Shown here piece after piece: positions 6,043 through 16,248 of a stretch of DNA of 25,220 bases (positions within the stretch are counted from its first letter, which is position 1; every line of letters begins with the position of its first letter). Both the position numbers and the translations under genes were made by a program. This DNA is from Bacteroidota bacterium (GTDB lineage Bacteria; Bacteroidota; Bacteroidia; Flavobacteriales; Flavobacteriaceae): contig JAJYSO010000002.1 in assembly GCA_021793535.1 (NCBI GenBank), positions 1 through 25,220 on the forward strand, read 5' to 3'. The notes below the pieces were generated by a model. The model searched no databases, was not told where the DNA came from, and was given only the letters and a program-made list of their open reading frames with translations.

Positions 6043-9000
6043 ATGAATAAATCCCGGATTCTTCAAAAATTTCAACAATCTCCTGCGCAAAAGGCGCTTA
6101 TCGATCAGCTTACATTGGCAAAAGGGGAAACGGTAAAGCTTCACCTTAAAGGGCTGGTGGGTTCTGCTTTTTCCTTTGTAGTGGCCAATGCTTTTAAAGC
6201 CCTTGAGAGACCATTTGTCCTGGTACTTAACGACAAGGAAGAGGCCGCGTACTACCTGAATGACTTAGAGCAGTTAATTGGAGAGAAAGAAGTGCTTTTT
6301 TATCCTGGAAGCTACCGGCGCCCTTATCAAATCGAGGAAACGGACAACGCTAATATTTTGTTACGGGCAGAGGTTTTAAACCGGATCAATTCACAAAAGA
6401 AACCTTCGGTGATTGTCACCTACCCGGATGCGCTATTTGAGAAAGTGGTCACCAAAAAGGAGCTCAAAAAGAACACCTTGAAGTTCAAGGTCGGGGATGA
6501 GCTGTCCTTGGAATTTATCAACGAAGTCCTTTTTGAATACGAATTCAAGCGAGTCGATTTTGTGACCGAGCCCGGGGAATTTTCCGTGCGGGGAGGAATT
6601 ATTGATGTATTTTCCTTCAGTAATGATAGCCCCTATAGAATCGAATTCTTCGGTGATGAGATCGAGAGCATCCGCAGCTTTGATATTGAGACGCAGCTTT
6701 CAAAGGACAAGTTGAAAAAGGCAGAAATTATGCCTAATGTCGAAAATAAGAAACTCAGTGAAGTTCGAGAGAGCTTTTTGGCGTATATCTCCTTAAAAAA
6801 CGTAGTCTTTCTTAAGCATTTCGATTTGTGCATGGCACGGTTAGAGGATTTTTATAAAAAGGCGGAAACGGCCTTTGCCGCTATAGAAGGGGAGATTGCC
6901 CATCAAAAACCTGCCGAACTCTTTAACGATGCACAAAGCCTTCGGAAGGATTTGCAGAACTTGTCGGTAGTGGAATGGAACTCCAAGGCCTTTTTTAAAG
7001 AAGCGGAATCGCCTGCCCCAATTATTTTTCATACCCGGCCCCAGCCTTCGTTTAACAAGAAATTTGAGCTGCTAACGGCTGATTTGCTTCAGCATCAAAA
7101 AGCGGGCTATACCAATACGATTTTTTGTGTGACCCCACAACAGGCTAAGCGTTTTGAAGATATTTTCAGAGACCGAGAAAAATCACAAGGAGCACCGGAT
7201 CCGGATTACGAAACCACGGTTCTGTCCATGTATCAAGGATTTATAGATGAGCAGGGAAAACAAGTCTGTTATACGGATCATCAACTCTTTGAGCGTTACC
7301 ATAAATTCCGGCTCAAAACCGGATATGCCAAAAAGCAAGCGATTACCTTAAAGGAACTCAATAATCTACATGTGGGGGATTATGTGGTGCACATTGATCA
7401 CGGAATTGGTAAATTTGCCGGCTTGCAAAAGATCGAAGTGGAAGGGAAGATGCAGGAAGCCATTAAACTGATGTATGCCAAACGGGATGTGCTATATCTG
7501 AGCATCCATTCCTTGCACAAGATTACCAAATACAATGGAAAAGAGGGCACTCAGCCTACCTTACACAAATTGGGAGGAACGGCCTGGGCGAGGAAAAAAA
7601 GTAAGGCCAAGTCTCGGGTGAAGCACATCGCCTTTGATTTGATCAAATTGTATGCCCAGCGGCGTTTGCAAAAAGGTTTTCAGTGCGGCCCGGATTCCTA
7701 TTTGCAGAATGAGCTGGAAGCTTCTTTTATCTACGAAGATACTCCGGATCAGAGTGCAGCTACTGAGGCGGTGAAAAAAGATATGGAAAGCCTCCAACCC
7801 ATGGATCGGTTGGTCTGTGGAGATGTGGGCTTTGGAAAAACAGAGGTGGCCATTCGGGCGGCTTTTAAAGCGGTGGATAACGGAAAACAAGTCGCGGTTT
7901 TGGTGCCCACCACTGTATTGGCCTTTCAACATTTTCAAACCTTTACCCAGCGGTTGAAAGATTTTCCGGTCACCGTGGACTACCTGAACCGATTCCGAAC
8001 CGGCAAGGAGCGTCAGCGCATATTAGAAGAGCTTCATTCGGGAGTGCTTGATATTGTTATCGGCACCCATCAACTGGTCAATAAAAAAGTGAAATTTAAA
8101 GATTTAGGGCTGTTGATTGTCGATGAAGAACAAAAGTTTGGGGTGAGTGTGAAAGATAAACTCAAAACCTTAAAAGCCAATGTAGACACCTTGACCTTAA
8201 CGGCTACACCCATTCCCAGAACCTTACAGTTTAGTTTAATGGCCGCTCGGGATTTATCCACCATTACGACTCCGCCCCCTAATCGGTTTCCAATAGAAAC
8301 CCATGTGATCCGCTTTGCGGAAGACAGTATTCGAGATGCGATTGCTTATGAGATCCAGCGTGGAGGGCAAATCTTTTTTATCCACAACAGAATTGAAAAC
8401 ATCAAGGAGGTTGCCGGAATGATCCAACGCCTAGTGCCAGATGCAAAAGTAGGGATCGGCCATGGACAGATGGAAGGGAAAAAGCTTGAGCAGTTGATGT
8501 TGAATTTTATCAACGGTGCTTTTGATGTGCTGGTTTCTACTACAATTGTAGAGAGTGGACTTGACGTGCCCAATGCCAACACCATGATCATCAACAATGC
8601 GCATAATTTTGGATTATCCGATTTACACCAGATGCGCGGCCGAGTAGGACGAAGCAACAAAAAGGCATTTTGTTACTTTATTACGCCTCCTTTTTCTGCC
8701 ATGACTGAAGAGGCGCGCAAGCGTATTCAAGCTTTGGAGCAGTTTTCTGATTTGGGTAGTGGGATTCATATTGCGATGAAGGATTTGGAAATTCGCGGCG
8801 CAGGAGATTTGTTGGGAGGTGAGCAAAGCGGGTTTATCAACGATATTGGATTTGAAACTTATCAAAAGATTTTAAATGAAGCCATTGAAGAATTGAAGGC
8901 AGAAGAGTTTAAAGAATTGTATGATGAAATAGGGGATGACCCTTCGAAAACCTTTGTCAAAGAGGTGCAAATTGACACAGATTTTGTATTGCTGTTCCCC

Positions 9001-9441
9001 GATGACTACATCAATAATATTACCGAGCGCTTAAACTTATATACCCAACTCAATGCCTTGGAGACAGGTGCGCAGCTGGAAGATTTTGAAAAGCACTTGG
9101 TGGATCGTTTTGGAGAGTTGCCTACCCAAGCTGTAGACCTTCTCAATTCGGTACGCATCAAATGGATTGCTACCCGTATCGGGCTGGAACGGGTGATCAT
9201 GAAATCCAATAAGCTAATTGGGTATTTTATTGCCGATCAAAATTCTCGGTTCTATCAAAGCCCAGCATTTTCAAGAGTCTTGCAATACGTGCAGACCCAT
9301 CCGCATCTGTGTACTTTAAAAGAGAAGGAAACGCGAAACGGGTTGCGGTTACTCCTTCGGTTTGAAGCCATCAGTAGTGTGGATGAGGCCTTGAGGGTAT
9401 TGACTCCTTTGGATGTTAAATTGGAAAAAGTAGAAGAGTAA
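6043..9441 (+). CDS. mfd: Transcription-repair coupling factor
   Basis: ATP-dependent DNA translocase that displaces RNA polymerase stalled at lesions and recruits UvrA for nucleotide excision repair. The 1132-residue product has the expected order: N-terminal UvrB-like module (about 1-330, with VRGGIIDVFSFS and YRIEFFGDEIESIR), a linker, the CarD-like RNA-polymerase interaction domain (about 440-510, with HVGDYVVHIDHGIGKFAG), the helicase core with Walker A GDVGFGKTE (593-601, Lys599), DEEQ at 694-697, LTATPIPRTL, the second RecA domain with MRGRVGRS, and the C-terminal D7 domain with PTQAVDLLNSVR. A single transcription unit from the promoter at 6005-6035; convergent with ggt1 across 42 bases. 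Identification is secure. Confidence 0.98.
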   Translation: MNKSRILQKFQQSPAQKALIDQLTLAKGETVKLHLKGLVGSAFSFVVANAFKALERPFVLVLNDKEEAAYYLNDLEQLIGEKEVLFYPGSYRRPYQIEETDNANILLRAEVLNRINSQKKPSVIVTYPDALFEKVVTKKELKKNTLKFKVGDELSLEFINEVLFEYEFKRVDFVTEPGEFSVRGGIIDVFSFSNDSPYRIEFFGDEIESIRSFDIETQLSKDKLKKAEIMPNVENKKLSEVRESFLAYISLKNVVFLKHFDLCMARLEDFYKKAETAFAAIEGEIAHQKPAELFNDAQSLRKDLQNLSVVEWNSKAFFKEAESPAPIIFHTRPQPSFNKKFELLTADLLQHQKAGYTNTIFCVTPQQAKRFEDIFRDREKSQGAPDPDYETTVLSMYQGFIDEQGKQVCYTDHQLFERYHKFRLKTGYAKKQAITLKELNNLHVGDYVVHIDHGIGKFAGLQKIEVEGKMQEAIKLMYAKRDVLYLSIHSLHKITKYNGKEGTQPTLHKLGGTAWARKKSKAKSRVKHIAFDLIKLYAQRRLQKGFQCGPDSYLQNELEASFIYEDTPDQSAATEAVKKDMESLQPMDRLVCGDVGFGKTEVAIRAAFKAVDNGKQVAVLVPTTVLAFQHFQTFTQRLKDFPVTVDYLNRFRTGKERQRILEELHSGVLDIVIGTHQLVNKKVKFKDLGLLIVDEEQKFGVSVKDKLKTLKANVDTLTLTATPIPRTLQFSLMAARDLSTITTPPPNRFPIETHVIRFAEDSIRDAIAYEIQRGGQIFFIHNRIENIKEVAGMIQRLVPDAKVGIGHGQMEGKKLEQLMLNFINGAFDVLVSTTIVESGLDVPNANTMIINNAHNFGLSDLHQMRGRVGRSNKKAFCYFITPPFSAMTEEARKRIQALEQFSDLGSGIHIAMKDLEIRGAGDLLGGEQSGFINDIGFETYQKILNEAIEELKAEEFKELYDEIGDDPSKTFVKEVQIDTDFVLLFPDDYINNITERLNLYTQLNALETGAQLEDFEKHLVDRFGELPTQAVDLLNSVRIKWIATRIGLERVIMKSNKLIGYFIADQNSRFYQSPAFSRVLQYVQTHPHLCTLKEKETRNGLRLLLRFEAISSVDEALRVLTPLDVKLEKVEE

Positions 9442-9473
9442 GGCAAAAACGACGAAGATGAAGTTTCCGCCTT
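9440..9473. terminator. Possible bidirectional terminator between mfd and ggt1
   Basis: Arms 9440-9450 (AAGGCAAAAAC) and 9463-9473 (GTTTCCGCCTT) fold with 11 pairs on the minus-strand RNA, two of them G-U, and with nine pairs plus two mismatches on the plus-strand RNA. On the plus side TTTGATTTTT follows, acceptable for ending mfd. On the minus side there is no T run. It lies between two convergent genes, which is where a shared terminator is expected. Confidence 0.45.
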
Positions 9474-9483
9474 TTGATTTTTC

Positions 9484-11169
9484 TTATTCGACGGCTACCG
9501 AATCGTCTCCTCTCCCATCTGCTACAGCGTGGTAATTCCCGTTTTCATCTACGACAATCATTTCAACACGCCCGATTTTATAAGTCTTTTTAAAGGTATA
9601 CCCCTTTTTTTCTAAGGCCTTAATGGTCGTTTCAGGGAAATCTCTTTCCACTCGGACTTCTTCAGGTAACCACTGGTGGTGAAATTTAGGGGCGTTTACT
9701 GCAATGTTGGCATTTGCTCCAAAGTCGATGACATCCACGATGGATTGAAAGACTTGAGTAGGGATGGTGGTCCCTCCAGGAGTGCCCACGACGATTTTAG
9801 GAGTATTGTCCTTCAATACAATGGTGGGGCTCATCGCGCTGAGCATGCGTTTGTTGGGCTCGATGGCATTGGCTTTTCCGCCCAAGGCACCAAACATATT
9901 AGGCACGCCGGGTTTTGCCGAGAAGTCGTCCATTTCATTGTTTAAAAAGAAACCGGCTCCGGAAACTACAACTTTACTTCCGTAGCCCCCGTTAATCGTT
10001 GTTGTTGTGGATACGGCATTTCCGTCTTTGTCCAAAACACTGATGTGAGTGGTTTGCATACTCTCTTTTCCTAAGTTTTCGACTTTTCCGACTTCACTGC
10101 TCGGGGTGGCTTTGCTTGGGTCGTAGTTAGCCATCCTGTCTTTGAGATAAGCAGGACTCAAAAGCTTTTCGGTTTGGTCTTCGATGAAATCAGGGTCTCC
10201 CATGTATTCGGCGCGGTCCGCGAAAACTCTTCGCTCGACTTCAACCATCAATTGAACAGCTTCAGGAGAGTTGAGTTGCATCCCTTTTAAACCTTTAAGA
10301 TCCACCATTTTAAGCAATTGTGCAAGCACTAAACCGCCGCTGGGTAAGGGCATGGTCACGACTTGGTGGCCTTGGTAATCGATCACGAGCGGCTCGCGTT
10401 CTCGAACTTGATAGTTTTTGAGATCCTTTTTAGAGATAATTCCATGACTCTCTTTCATTTGCTTGACAATAAGCTTGGCGGTCTCGCCTTCATAGAAACC
10501 TTTTTGCCCTTCTTTTTGAATGCGTTTTAAAGTGGCTGCCAATTCTTTTTGAACGAGGATATCGCCTTCTTTCCAAGGCTCCTCTTTTACAAAGGCAATC
10601 GGGTTTTTGTTGTACTTTAGGAAAGTCTCCTTTCGATTGTTTAGGGAGTTGGCGTCGGCTGCAGAGAGGGCGTAACCTTGCTCGGCTAAATCGATAGCAG
10701 GCTGAATCAACTTTTCCATGGGCAGCTTGGCATATTCGTGCATTTTGAACATTCCGGCTACGGAACCTGGAACTCCGGAGGCCAGCCCACCGGCTTGGCT
10801 TAAATCTAAGTTCGCATCGCCATTTTCATCTAAGTACATATCGCGGTGAGCCTTTGATGGTGCCTTTTCCCTATAGTCCAATGCGATCTTTTTCCCCGTT
10901 GTGGTAGTGGCTATGGTGAATCCCCCTCCACCGATATTTCCGGCTTGGGGGTGGGTGACCGCCAGGGCAAATTGCGTAGCGATCATGGCATCGAAAGCAT
11001 TTCCACCCTCTCTGAGCATTTGCGCACCGGCTTCACTGGCTAAAGGGAAGGCTGAAGCCACCACTCCTTTGTTGCTGACTTTGACTTCCTTTACGGTGTT
11101 GTAATCCGTAAATTGTGCAAAAAGGGTCGCCGTGCTTATAAAAGCAAGAAGAAACAGAAATTTTCTCAT
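9484..11169 (-). CDS. ggt: Gamma-glutamyltransferase, classical type, exported
   Basis: N-terminal-nucleophile hydrolase that cleaves gamma-glutamyl bonds (glutathione, gamma-glutamyl peptides) by transfer or hydrolysis, in the periplasm. The 561 residues begin with a signal peptide (FLFLLAFISTATLFA, probable cleavage before Gln19). The proenzyme should self-cleave before Thr373 in MQTTHISVLDKDGNAVS, giving subunits of about 350 and 189 residues. Arg100 in LDYREKAP matches the gamma-glutamyl-binding Arg114 of the E. coli enzyme; NNEMDDFS and a lid-loop-like PGVPNMFGALGG are present; LSAMSPT has Ala445 where E. coli has the second serine of its Ser-Ser pair. It is the third gene of a susC-susD-ggt series, 46 bases after susD with no clear promoter between, so probably co-transcribed. 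A second, different family member is at 19436-21121. Confidence 0.93.
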   Translation of the reverse strand: MRKFLFLLAFISTATLFAQFTDYNTVKEVKVSNKGVVASAFPLASEAGAQMLREGGNAFDAMIATQFALAVTHPQAGNIGGGGFTIATTTTGKKIALDYREKAPSKAHRDMYLDENGDANLDLSQAGGLASGVPGSVAGMFKMHEYAKLPMEKLIQPAIDLAEQGYALSAADANSLNNRKETFLKYNKNPIAFVKEEPWKEGDILVQKELAATLKRIQKEGQKGFYEGETAKLIVKQMKESHGIISKKDLKNYQVREREPLVIDYQGHQVVTMPLPSGGLVLAQLLKMVDLKGLKGMQLNSPEAVQLMVEVERRVFADRAEYMGDPDFIEDQTEKLLSPAYLKDRMANYDPSKATPSSEVGKVENLGKESMQTTHISVLDKDGNAVSTTTTINGGYGSKVVVSGAGFFLNNEMDDFSAKPGVPNMFGALGGKANAIEPNKRMLSAMSPTIVLKDNTPKIVVGTPGGTTIPTQVFQSIVDVIDFGANANIAVNAPKFHHQWLPEEVRVERDFPETTIKALEKKGYTFKKTYKIGRVEMIVVDENGNYHAVADGRGDDSVAVE

Positions 11170-11215
11170 GAGGTATTGATTTTATTTTGTGGCCATAAAA
11201 ATACTATTTTAATTT

Positions 11216-12649
11216 TTAATAGCCGGGGTTTTGTTTCGTTCCGCGGTTGGCATCAAATTCTTGTTGTGGGTAAGGCATAGCCAAACGATCATCTCCTGGG
11301 GAGACCACTCCATGGTTGTTGGGCGTGGAGGAATCGATGTCCCGAATGGTCTTCCCGGTTCGGACTAAGTCATAGAAACGGAAGCCTTCGAAAAGGAATT
11401 CCTTTCGGCGCTCTTTTAGGATGTTATCAAGAGTGGCTTGGCTGTATAGGGAGGCATTTCGATTACTTGGGATCATGTTAAGATAAGTCGTTGCTTTGCT
11501 GGTGTTGTTTTCACCTTCTAAGAGGGCTTCGGCGTAGTTGAGGATGACCTCTTCTACACGAAACATTTTGATATTATCTGATCCAATATCACTGAGCATA
11601 CTGGGGTATTTTCCCATATTTCTCCACCGCCCTGGTTCCTCGAACATATTTATTGTATCGATCATAGCCTTGGAGGCTCGTATATCTGAAGTATCAAAAC
11701 CTACATCTTGTAAGAGGTTATCGTAAGCTTGAAGGTCCGCATAAGATTGCCCTCTGTAGATATTATTGATCGAGTTGTCTTCGTTACTGACAGTATTGTC
11801 TAAATGTATTTCAAAGATTGAAGCGGGCCCTGGAGACTGTATCTTCCAATATTCTACGTAATCGGTGGAGGGTGTAACAGGGTATTTATTAATGAGGGAT
11901 TCCACTTCGTTTGAAATAGACAGTATTTTATCGTAATCTTTGAAATAAATGGCTACTCTGGATAAAAAGGCATATGCTGCATCCAGCGTAATGCGCTCCT
12001 TGTCTGTAGCGTATTGTGAATCTTGAGAGCTTTTAAGGTGCTGGATCCCGTCCTCGATATCACTGTAGAGTTGTGCTTTGTTTTCCTCTACAGAGCCTCG
12101 AGGTGCATTGTTGATATCGAGATCTTCATCTTTGAATTTGGTGACATAAAGTACGCCCAATCCTTCACCGTTGCTAAGGTATTGCTGCCCGAAATTTCGC
12201 AGCAAGTCAAAATTTGCTAAGGCTCGGATAATGTATGCTTCTCCCAAAATATGAGTGGCATCCTCTTTTTCATAAGAACCTTCTAATGCAGAGAGATCCG
12301 TATTGATGATAATGTTAGGGTTCGCTGCGGTAGCATTAATGTAATTAAATAGCGAGCCGGTATCCCCATTGGTGGGGTTAATGTCCATTTTGGACCAACT
12401 GACAAAACGTTGTGTTCTGCCGTTGGCGTATACATTATCTGCTCTTACCTCTCCTGCTACGATTTGATTTCGTCCCCAATATTGATAACGAGACATGATT
12501 TGATAGGCTCCATCTTGGAATTGTCGGAGGTTGTCAATAGTGTGGATCTCTGCAGGATCTGCATCCTCAATTTTTGGGTCTGTTGTACAAGAGAAAAGGA
12601 AGCCGAATCCAATTAGTATACCGAAATATTTGATCATCGTACTTTTCAT
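11216..12649 (-). CDS. SusD/RagB-family outer-membrane lipoprotein
   Basis: Surface-exposed substrate-binding lipoprotein that works as the lid of the adjacent SusC-type channel. The 477-residue product starts with a lipoprotein signal peptide ending GFLFSC (Cys21 lipidated). Typical family features are the EAYIIRALANFDLLRNFGQ helix near residues 137-155, the C-terminal FRVEEVILNYAEALL and LKERRKEFLFEGFRFYDL segments, and the terminal NPGY. It is slightly shorter than many SusD proteins. The start lies two bases after the susC stop, indicating coupled translation. The family binds glycans or, as in RagB of Porphyromonas gingivalis, peptides; the downstream ggt gene favours a peptide-like ligand here, which is inference. 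Confidence 0.93.
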   Translation of the reverse strand: MKSTMIKYFGILIGFGFLFSCTTDPKIEDADPAEIHTIDNLRQFQDGAYQIMSRYQYWGRNQIVAGEVRADNVYANGRTQRFVSWSKMDINPTNGDTGSLFNYINATAANPNIIINTDLSALEGSYEKEDATHILGEAYIIRALANFDLLRNFGQQYLSNGEGLGVLYVTKFKDEDLDINNAPRGSVEENKAQLYSDIEDGIQHLKSSQDSQYATDKERITLDAAYAFLSRVAIYFKDYDKILSISNEVESLINKYPVTPSTDYVEYWKIQSPGPASIFEIHLDNTVSNEDNSINNIYRGQSYADLQAYDNLLQDVGFDTSDIRASKAMIDTINMFEEPGRWRNMGKYPSMLSDIGSDNIKMFRVEEVILNYAEALLEGENNTSKATTYLNMIPSNRNASLYSQATLDNILKERRKEFLFEGFRFYDLVRTGKTIRDIDSSTPNNHGVVSPGDDRLAMPYPQQEFDANRGTKQNPGY

Positions 12650-12651
12650 CT

Positions 12652-15600
12652 TTAAAAATTTATATTCAGGTTGATACTTATTGATTTGACGGGTGGTGTC
12701 TTTAGTGTAGTGAAGCCGTCGGGATCAGCCATGGCAGATTCCGGATCCCAATCTAAATCTTTGTCCTTAATCCAGGTCCAAAGGTTGGTTCCTCGGACGG
12801 CCAAGTTAAAATCTCGGATACCGAGATTTTTAATAAAGCTTATTTCGTTTAAATTATAGCCAATGGCAATGTCTCTTAACCGGGCATAAGTTCCATCGTG
12901 AAGGTATTTTGTCGAGCGTTGAGATACAGCGTTGGCCACCCGGTTGTCGTTCCAGTCGAACCGTGGGTATTTAGCAATATCTCCTGGCTCTCTCCAGGAA
13001 TTTTTAATAACGTCTTCGCTGGTGTTAAAGGAGTTGATCCGACCAGCATCGGTACCTCTGGCGTAGAGGACCATTGTGGTGTTTTCATATAGCCTGTTGC
13101 CTCCTGAGAAGTTCAGGGTTCCTTCTACAAATAGTTTTTTATAATCAATCCGCGTGGAGATCGATCCCTGGTAGGTTGGGAATAGGTTTTTTCCTAGATG
13201 CTGACGTTTTACCTTGGAATAATCACTAGTGGTTGAATTGTCGCCATTGGCTCTATCCACATACCATAGCGGCAGTCCGTTATCCGGATCTACACCAGCC
13301 CACTCGGGCATATACCACTCCCATATTTTTCGACCTTCTTGAACCGTTCGGGTTGTTTCTATAATCTCTGCGTTGCTTGGTAAGGAAGTGACCTTATTGG
13401 AAAACGTGGAAAAGTTCGCACTGAGGTTCCAATTGAAGTCTGGAGTTCTGATTAGGTCCCCCGCCAGTTCTAATTCGATACCGGTATTTCTCATTTCTCC
13501 AAGATTCTGTAACACCCTGGAATTTAGTAGCTCTGCAGAATAAGGTAGAGGAACGTTAAAGAGCATGTCGGAGGTCAGATTTATATAGGCGCCGATCGAG
13601 CCCGTTAAGCGGTAATCGAAAAGCTCAAAGGAAGCTGCAATATCTAATCGTTGACTTTTTTCCCATTTGGCATTGGTGCCGTAACCAGAAACCACTCCTG
13701 CTGGACCATTATTGTAGATGTTGTAGGTCATTAAGGCCTGGTAAAGGTTTCTGCCGATTCCTGCATTGCCGGTTATTCCATAACCCAATCTAAGTCTTAA
13801 AGTGTTGATGGACTCCACATTTTTCAGGAAGTTTTCTTCTTGTAAATTCCATCCTAACCCAGCGGAATAAAAACTATCCCACTTTTCGCTAAATCTGGAA
13901 TCTCCTTGATAGGAATAGGTCAGATCCACTAAGTATTTTTTATCGTAGTTGTAATTCAAAAGTCCTACCCATCTCATTTTCATTTGATCGCTATAGGTGC
14001 TCTCGGCAAAGAAACTTGAGGTGGCTCCGCTCAGGTTGGTGATGTTCTCGTTAGGGAAGTTGGTACCTTCTCCGTAGAGGTTTAAGTTTTTGTATTTGGT
14101 ATACTCGTACAGCCCTGTAGCTAAGAAATTGTGTTTTTCCCCCAATTTGAATTTATAGTCCAAGGAGTTTTGCGTACTGTAATTGAACAGGGTTAAGTTG
14201 CTTTCCCCGGTGAGTCCATGAGGGTCTTCACCATCTCCATGAACGGGACCATTGTGATTTTTGAAGCGCCGTAAAGTAAAATCTAACCCTAATATAGATC
14301 TAAAAGTAAGGTTGTCGTTGATATTATATTCTAATTTGGAGTTTTGAATCCCCCTGGTGACATCGCTGAAGTGTTCGTTTTGTAGAGCGGTAAACACCAC
14401 GTTGTGACGCCCTCCGGCAATCTTTCTAAAATCGATATATCGCAGATTGCCTTCATCGTCTCGAATATTGGCCCATGGAGAAAGCATGTACTTTCCATAG
14501 TTGGGGTTGGAGAACCAGCCGGAGTTTTCGAGTAGCCCATTTTGACGTACGTTGGCTACATTGACCGAAATATCTAGATTTAAGTTGTCGCTTAAATTGG
14601 TGTTGAACTTGAGGCTCCCGGTTAACTTTTTATAGCTTGCACTCACTACTGTTCCATCGGTGTGGTTATAGCCTACAGAGGCGTAGAAATTGGACTTTTC
14701 ATTACCCTGTGTCACTGAGAAATTCAGGTCATGCATAACTGCATTTTTGATGCGTACTTCATCCAGCCAGTTCGTATAAGGACGTCCTCTGTCTTCCCAG
14801 CCTTGCAAAAACTCCGATTGTTGTTTGAGTTTGTTGTAGATCTGATCTCTAGAGGTGATTTCTCCGTTTCCATAATCAGGGCCAAAAGAATTCCAGGTGG
14901 CCTCTTCCAAGGCTTCCAATTTCTGCAGGCTATTAGCCATTTTGGGGCCTTTGATGGCATCATTTCTAAACCCTATAGTGTAGTTGAAGTTATAGCGAGC
15001 ATCCCCGCCTACCCCTGATTTGGTGGTGATAAGAATTACACCATTTGCTCCATCCGCTCCATAGGGAGCCACGGCAGAAGCATCTTTAAGGACACTTATG
15101 CTTTCGATGTCATTAGTATTAATTAGAGACATGATGTTCATGGAGGAGTTTGTGCCACTTTGGTTTCCTTCGCTGAGATTACTGTCGTTTACAGGAACGC
15201 CATCGATAACAAATAACGGAGCGTTACTAGCTGTGACAGAATTTATTCCTCGAATGTTAATAGTTGGAGGGGCACCTGGAGTACCCGAAGTAGCGTTTAC
15301 CGTCATTCCCGTCACACGCCCTTGTAAGGATTGGGTAAAATCTGTAAAGTGTTCCTTGGTGAGATCCTCAGAGGAAACTGTCGAAACGCTGGCTGTGGAT
15401 TCATTTCTGGTTAGCTTTCTCCCAAAAGCAGTTACGATTACTTCATCTAGAGAGCTGGCATCATCTCTTAAAACAATGTTTGAAGTGCTGCCGTCTGCGG
15501 GTACCTCTTGAGCTTGAAAGCCAATGGAGGTAAAGATGAGTATATCACCTGAAGAAACTTCAATACTGTACTCTCCATTAAAGTCAGTGAAGGTTCCCTT

Positions 15601-15750
15601 TGAGGTGTTCTTAATTTGCACATTAACTCCAGGTAGAGGGACGTTGTTTTCATCGGTTACTATTCCACTTATTTTTTGGGTTTGTCCAAAGAATTGAAAA
15701 GTAAACAACAGTGCAAAAAGTAGAATGCATAAGTGAATTCTTTTTTCCAT
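12652..15750 (-). CDS. SusC/RagA-family TonB-dependent outer-membrane transporter
   Basis: Energised outer-membrane channel, partner of the SusD-type lipoprotein encoded immediately downstream. The 1032 residues show, in order: a signal peptide (ILLFALLFTFQFFGQ), a carboxypeptidase-regulatory-like beta-sandwich (about 25-95, GIVTDENNVPLPGVNV ... TFTDFNGEYSI), a plug domain with SLQGRVTGMTV, NIRGINS, PLFVIDGVPV and the plug-end motif DASAVAPYGADGANGVILIT, and a long beta barrel ending in the aromatic-rich strand PVKSISINLNINF. No sigma/anti-sigma pair or carbohydrate-active enzyme lies next to it, so it does not look like a standard polysaccharide locus. A well-formed promoter precedes it (15790-15820). 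The imported substrate is not determined by sequence. Confidence 0.95.
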   Translation of the reverse strand: MEKRIHLCILLFALLFTFQFFGQTQKISGIVTDENNVPLPGVNVQIKNTSKGTFTDFNGEYSIEVSSGDILIFTSIGFQAQEVPADGSTSNIVLRDDASSLDEVIVTAFGRKLTRNESTASVSTVSSEDLTKEHFTDFTQSLQGRVTGMTVNATSGTPGAPPTINIRGINSVTASNAPLFVIDGVPVNDSNLSEGNQSGTNSSMNIMSLINTNDIESISVLKDASAVAPYGADGANGVILITTKSGVGGDARYNFNYTIGFRNDAIKGPKMANSLQKLEALEEATWNSFGPDYGNGEITSRDQIYNKLKQQSEFLQGWEDRGRPYTNWLDEVRIKNAVMHDLNFSVTQGNEKSNFYASVGYNHTDGTVVSASYKKLTGSLKFNTNLSDNLNLDISVNVANVRQNGLLENSGWFSNPNYGKYMLSPWANIRDDEGNLRYIDFRKIAGGRHNVVFTALQNEHFSDVTRGIQNSKLEYNINDNLTFRSILGLDFTLRRFKNHNGPVHGDGEDPHGLTGESNLTLFNYSTQNSLDYKFKLGEKHNFLATGLYEYTKYKNLNLYGEGTNFPNENITNLSGATSSFFAESTYSDQMKMRWVGLLNYNYDKKYLVDLTYSYQGDSRFSEKWDSFYSAGLGWNLQEENFLKNVESINTLRLRLGYGITGNAGIGRNLYQALMTYNIYNNGPAGVVSGYGTNAKWEKSQRLDIAASFELFDYRLTGSIGAYINLTSDMLFNVPLPYSAELLNSRVLQNLGEMRNTGIELELAGDLIRTPDFNWNLSANFSTFSNKVTSLPSNAEIIETTRTVQEGRKIWEWYMPEWAGVDPDNGLPLWYVDRANGDNSTTSDYSKVKRQHLGKNLFPTYQGSISTRIDYKKLFVEGTLNFSGGNRLYENTTMVLYARGTDAGRINSFNTSEDVIKNSWREPGDIAKYPRFDWNDNRVANAVSQRSTKYLHDGTYARLRDIAIGYNLNEISFIKNLGIRDFNLAVRGTNLWTWIKDKDLDWDPESAMADPDGFTTLKTPPVKSISINLNINF

Positions 15751-15789
15751 AGCCTATCCTTTTTATCTTTTCGTTATGCGCAATTTAGA

Positions 15790-15820
15790 CAAAATTATGT
15801 GTTATGCCAATATATTACAA
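15790..15820 (-). promoter_or_regulatory. Promoter of the susC-susD-ggt operon
   Basis: On the minus strand TTG (15820-15818), 20 bases and TAATTTTG (15797-15790) match the Bacteroidota consensus fully. Initiation near 15784 gives a leader of about 34 bases ending in AAAGGATAGGCT before the ATG. The surrounding DNA (15780-15870) is strongly AT-rich. Confidence 0.75.
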
Positions 15821-16248
15821 TAAATTAATTAAAATAACTTTATAAAAACATAAAATTAACATATATAGAAAAGCATTTCTGAAAGAGTAGTTTGGATGAG
15901 CCTTGGCCGGCGTTATTGCTTTGGTTTTCTCATGGTTAATCTGATTGACAAAATCGGGGTCGAACTTGGTTGTAACGTACTTTTCTTTTTTGAATTATGT
16001 CAGGTCGTGTTCCGCCTGTAGCTCGGACTGAATAATTGCCTTGATATACTTTTGTTGGTGGCGTGTGAGGGATCGATTCGTTGGATAAGTACTTGTTTGG
16101 ATTGCGTCTCCACAATGGCGGTATCAAGGACTGTTCAGAGGAGATCGAAAGGACGGCTATTTGTATGGGTAAAGTATAAGCTAAATAAGGAGTAAATATG
16201 AGTTGAATCTCTTACTTCTGGTGTTATCAGAGTTTTGCTCGAAATCCC

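Noticed and set aside
15098..15511. 137-codon plus-strand frame inside susC
   Set aside because: Antisense to the plug and N-terminal domain of an unambiguous SusC gene; no start signals.
15936..16127. 63-codon minus-strand frame in the nhaC-susC gap
   Set aside because: No ribosome binding site, unnatural composition, and the other two frames of the same stretch are equally open in part.
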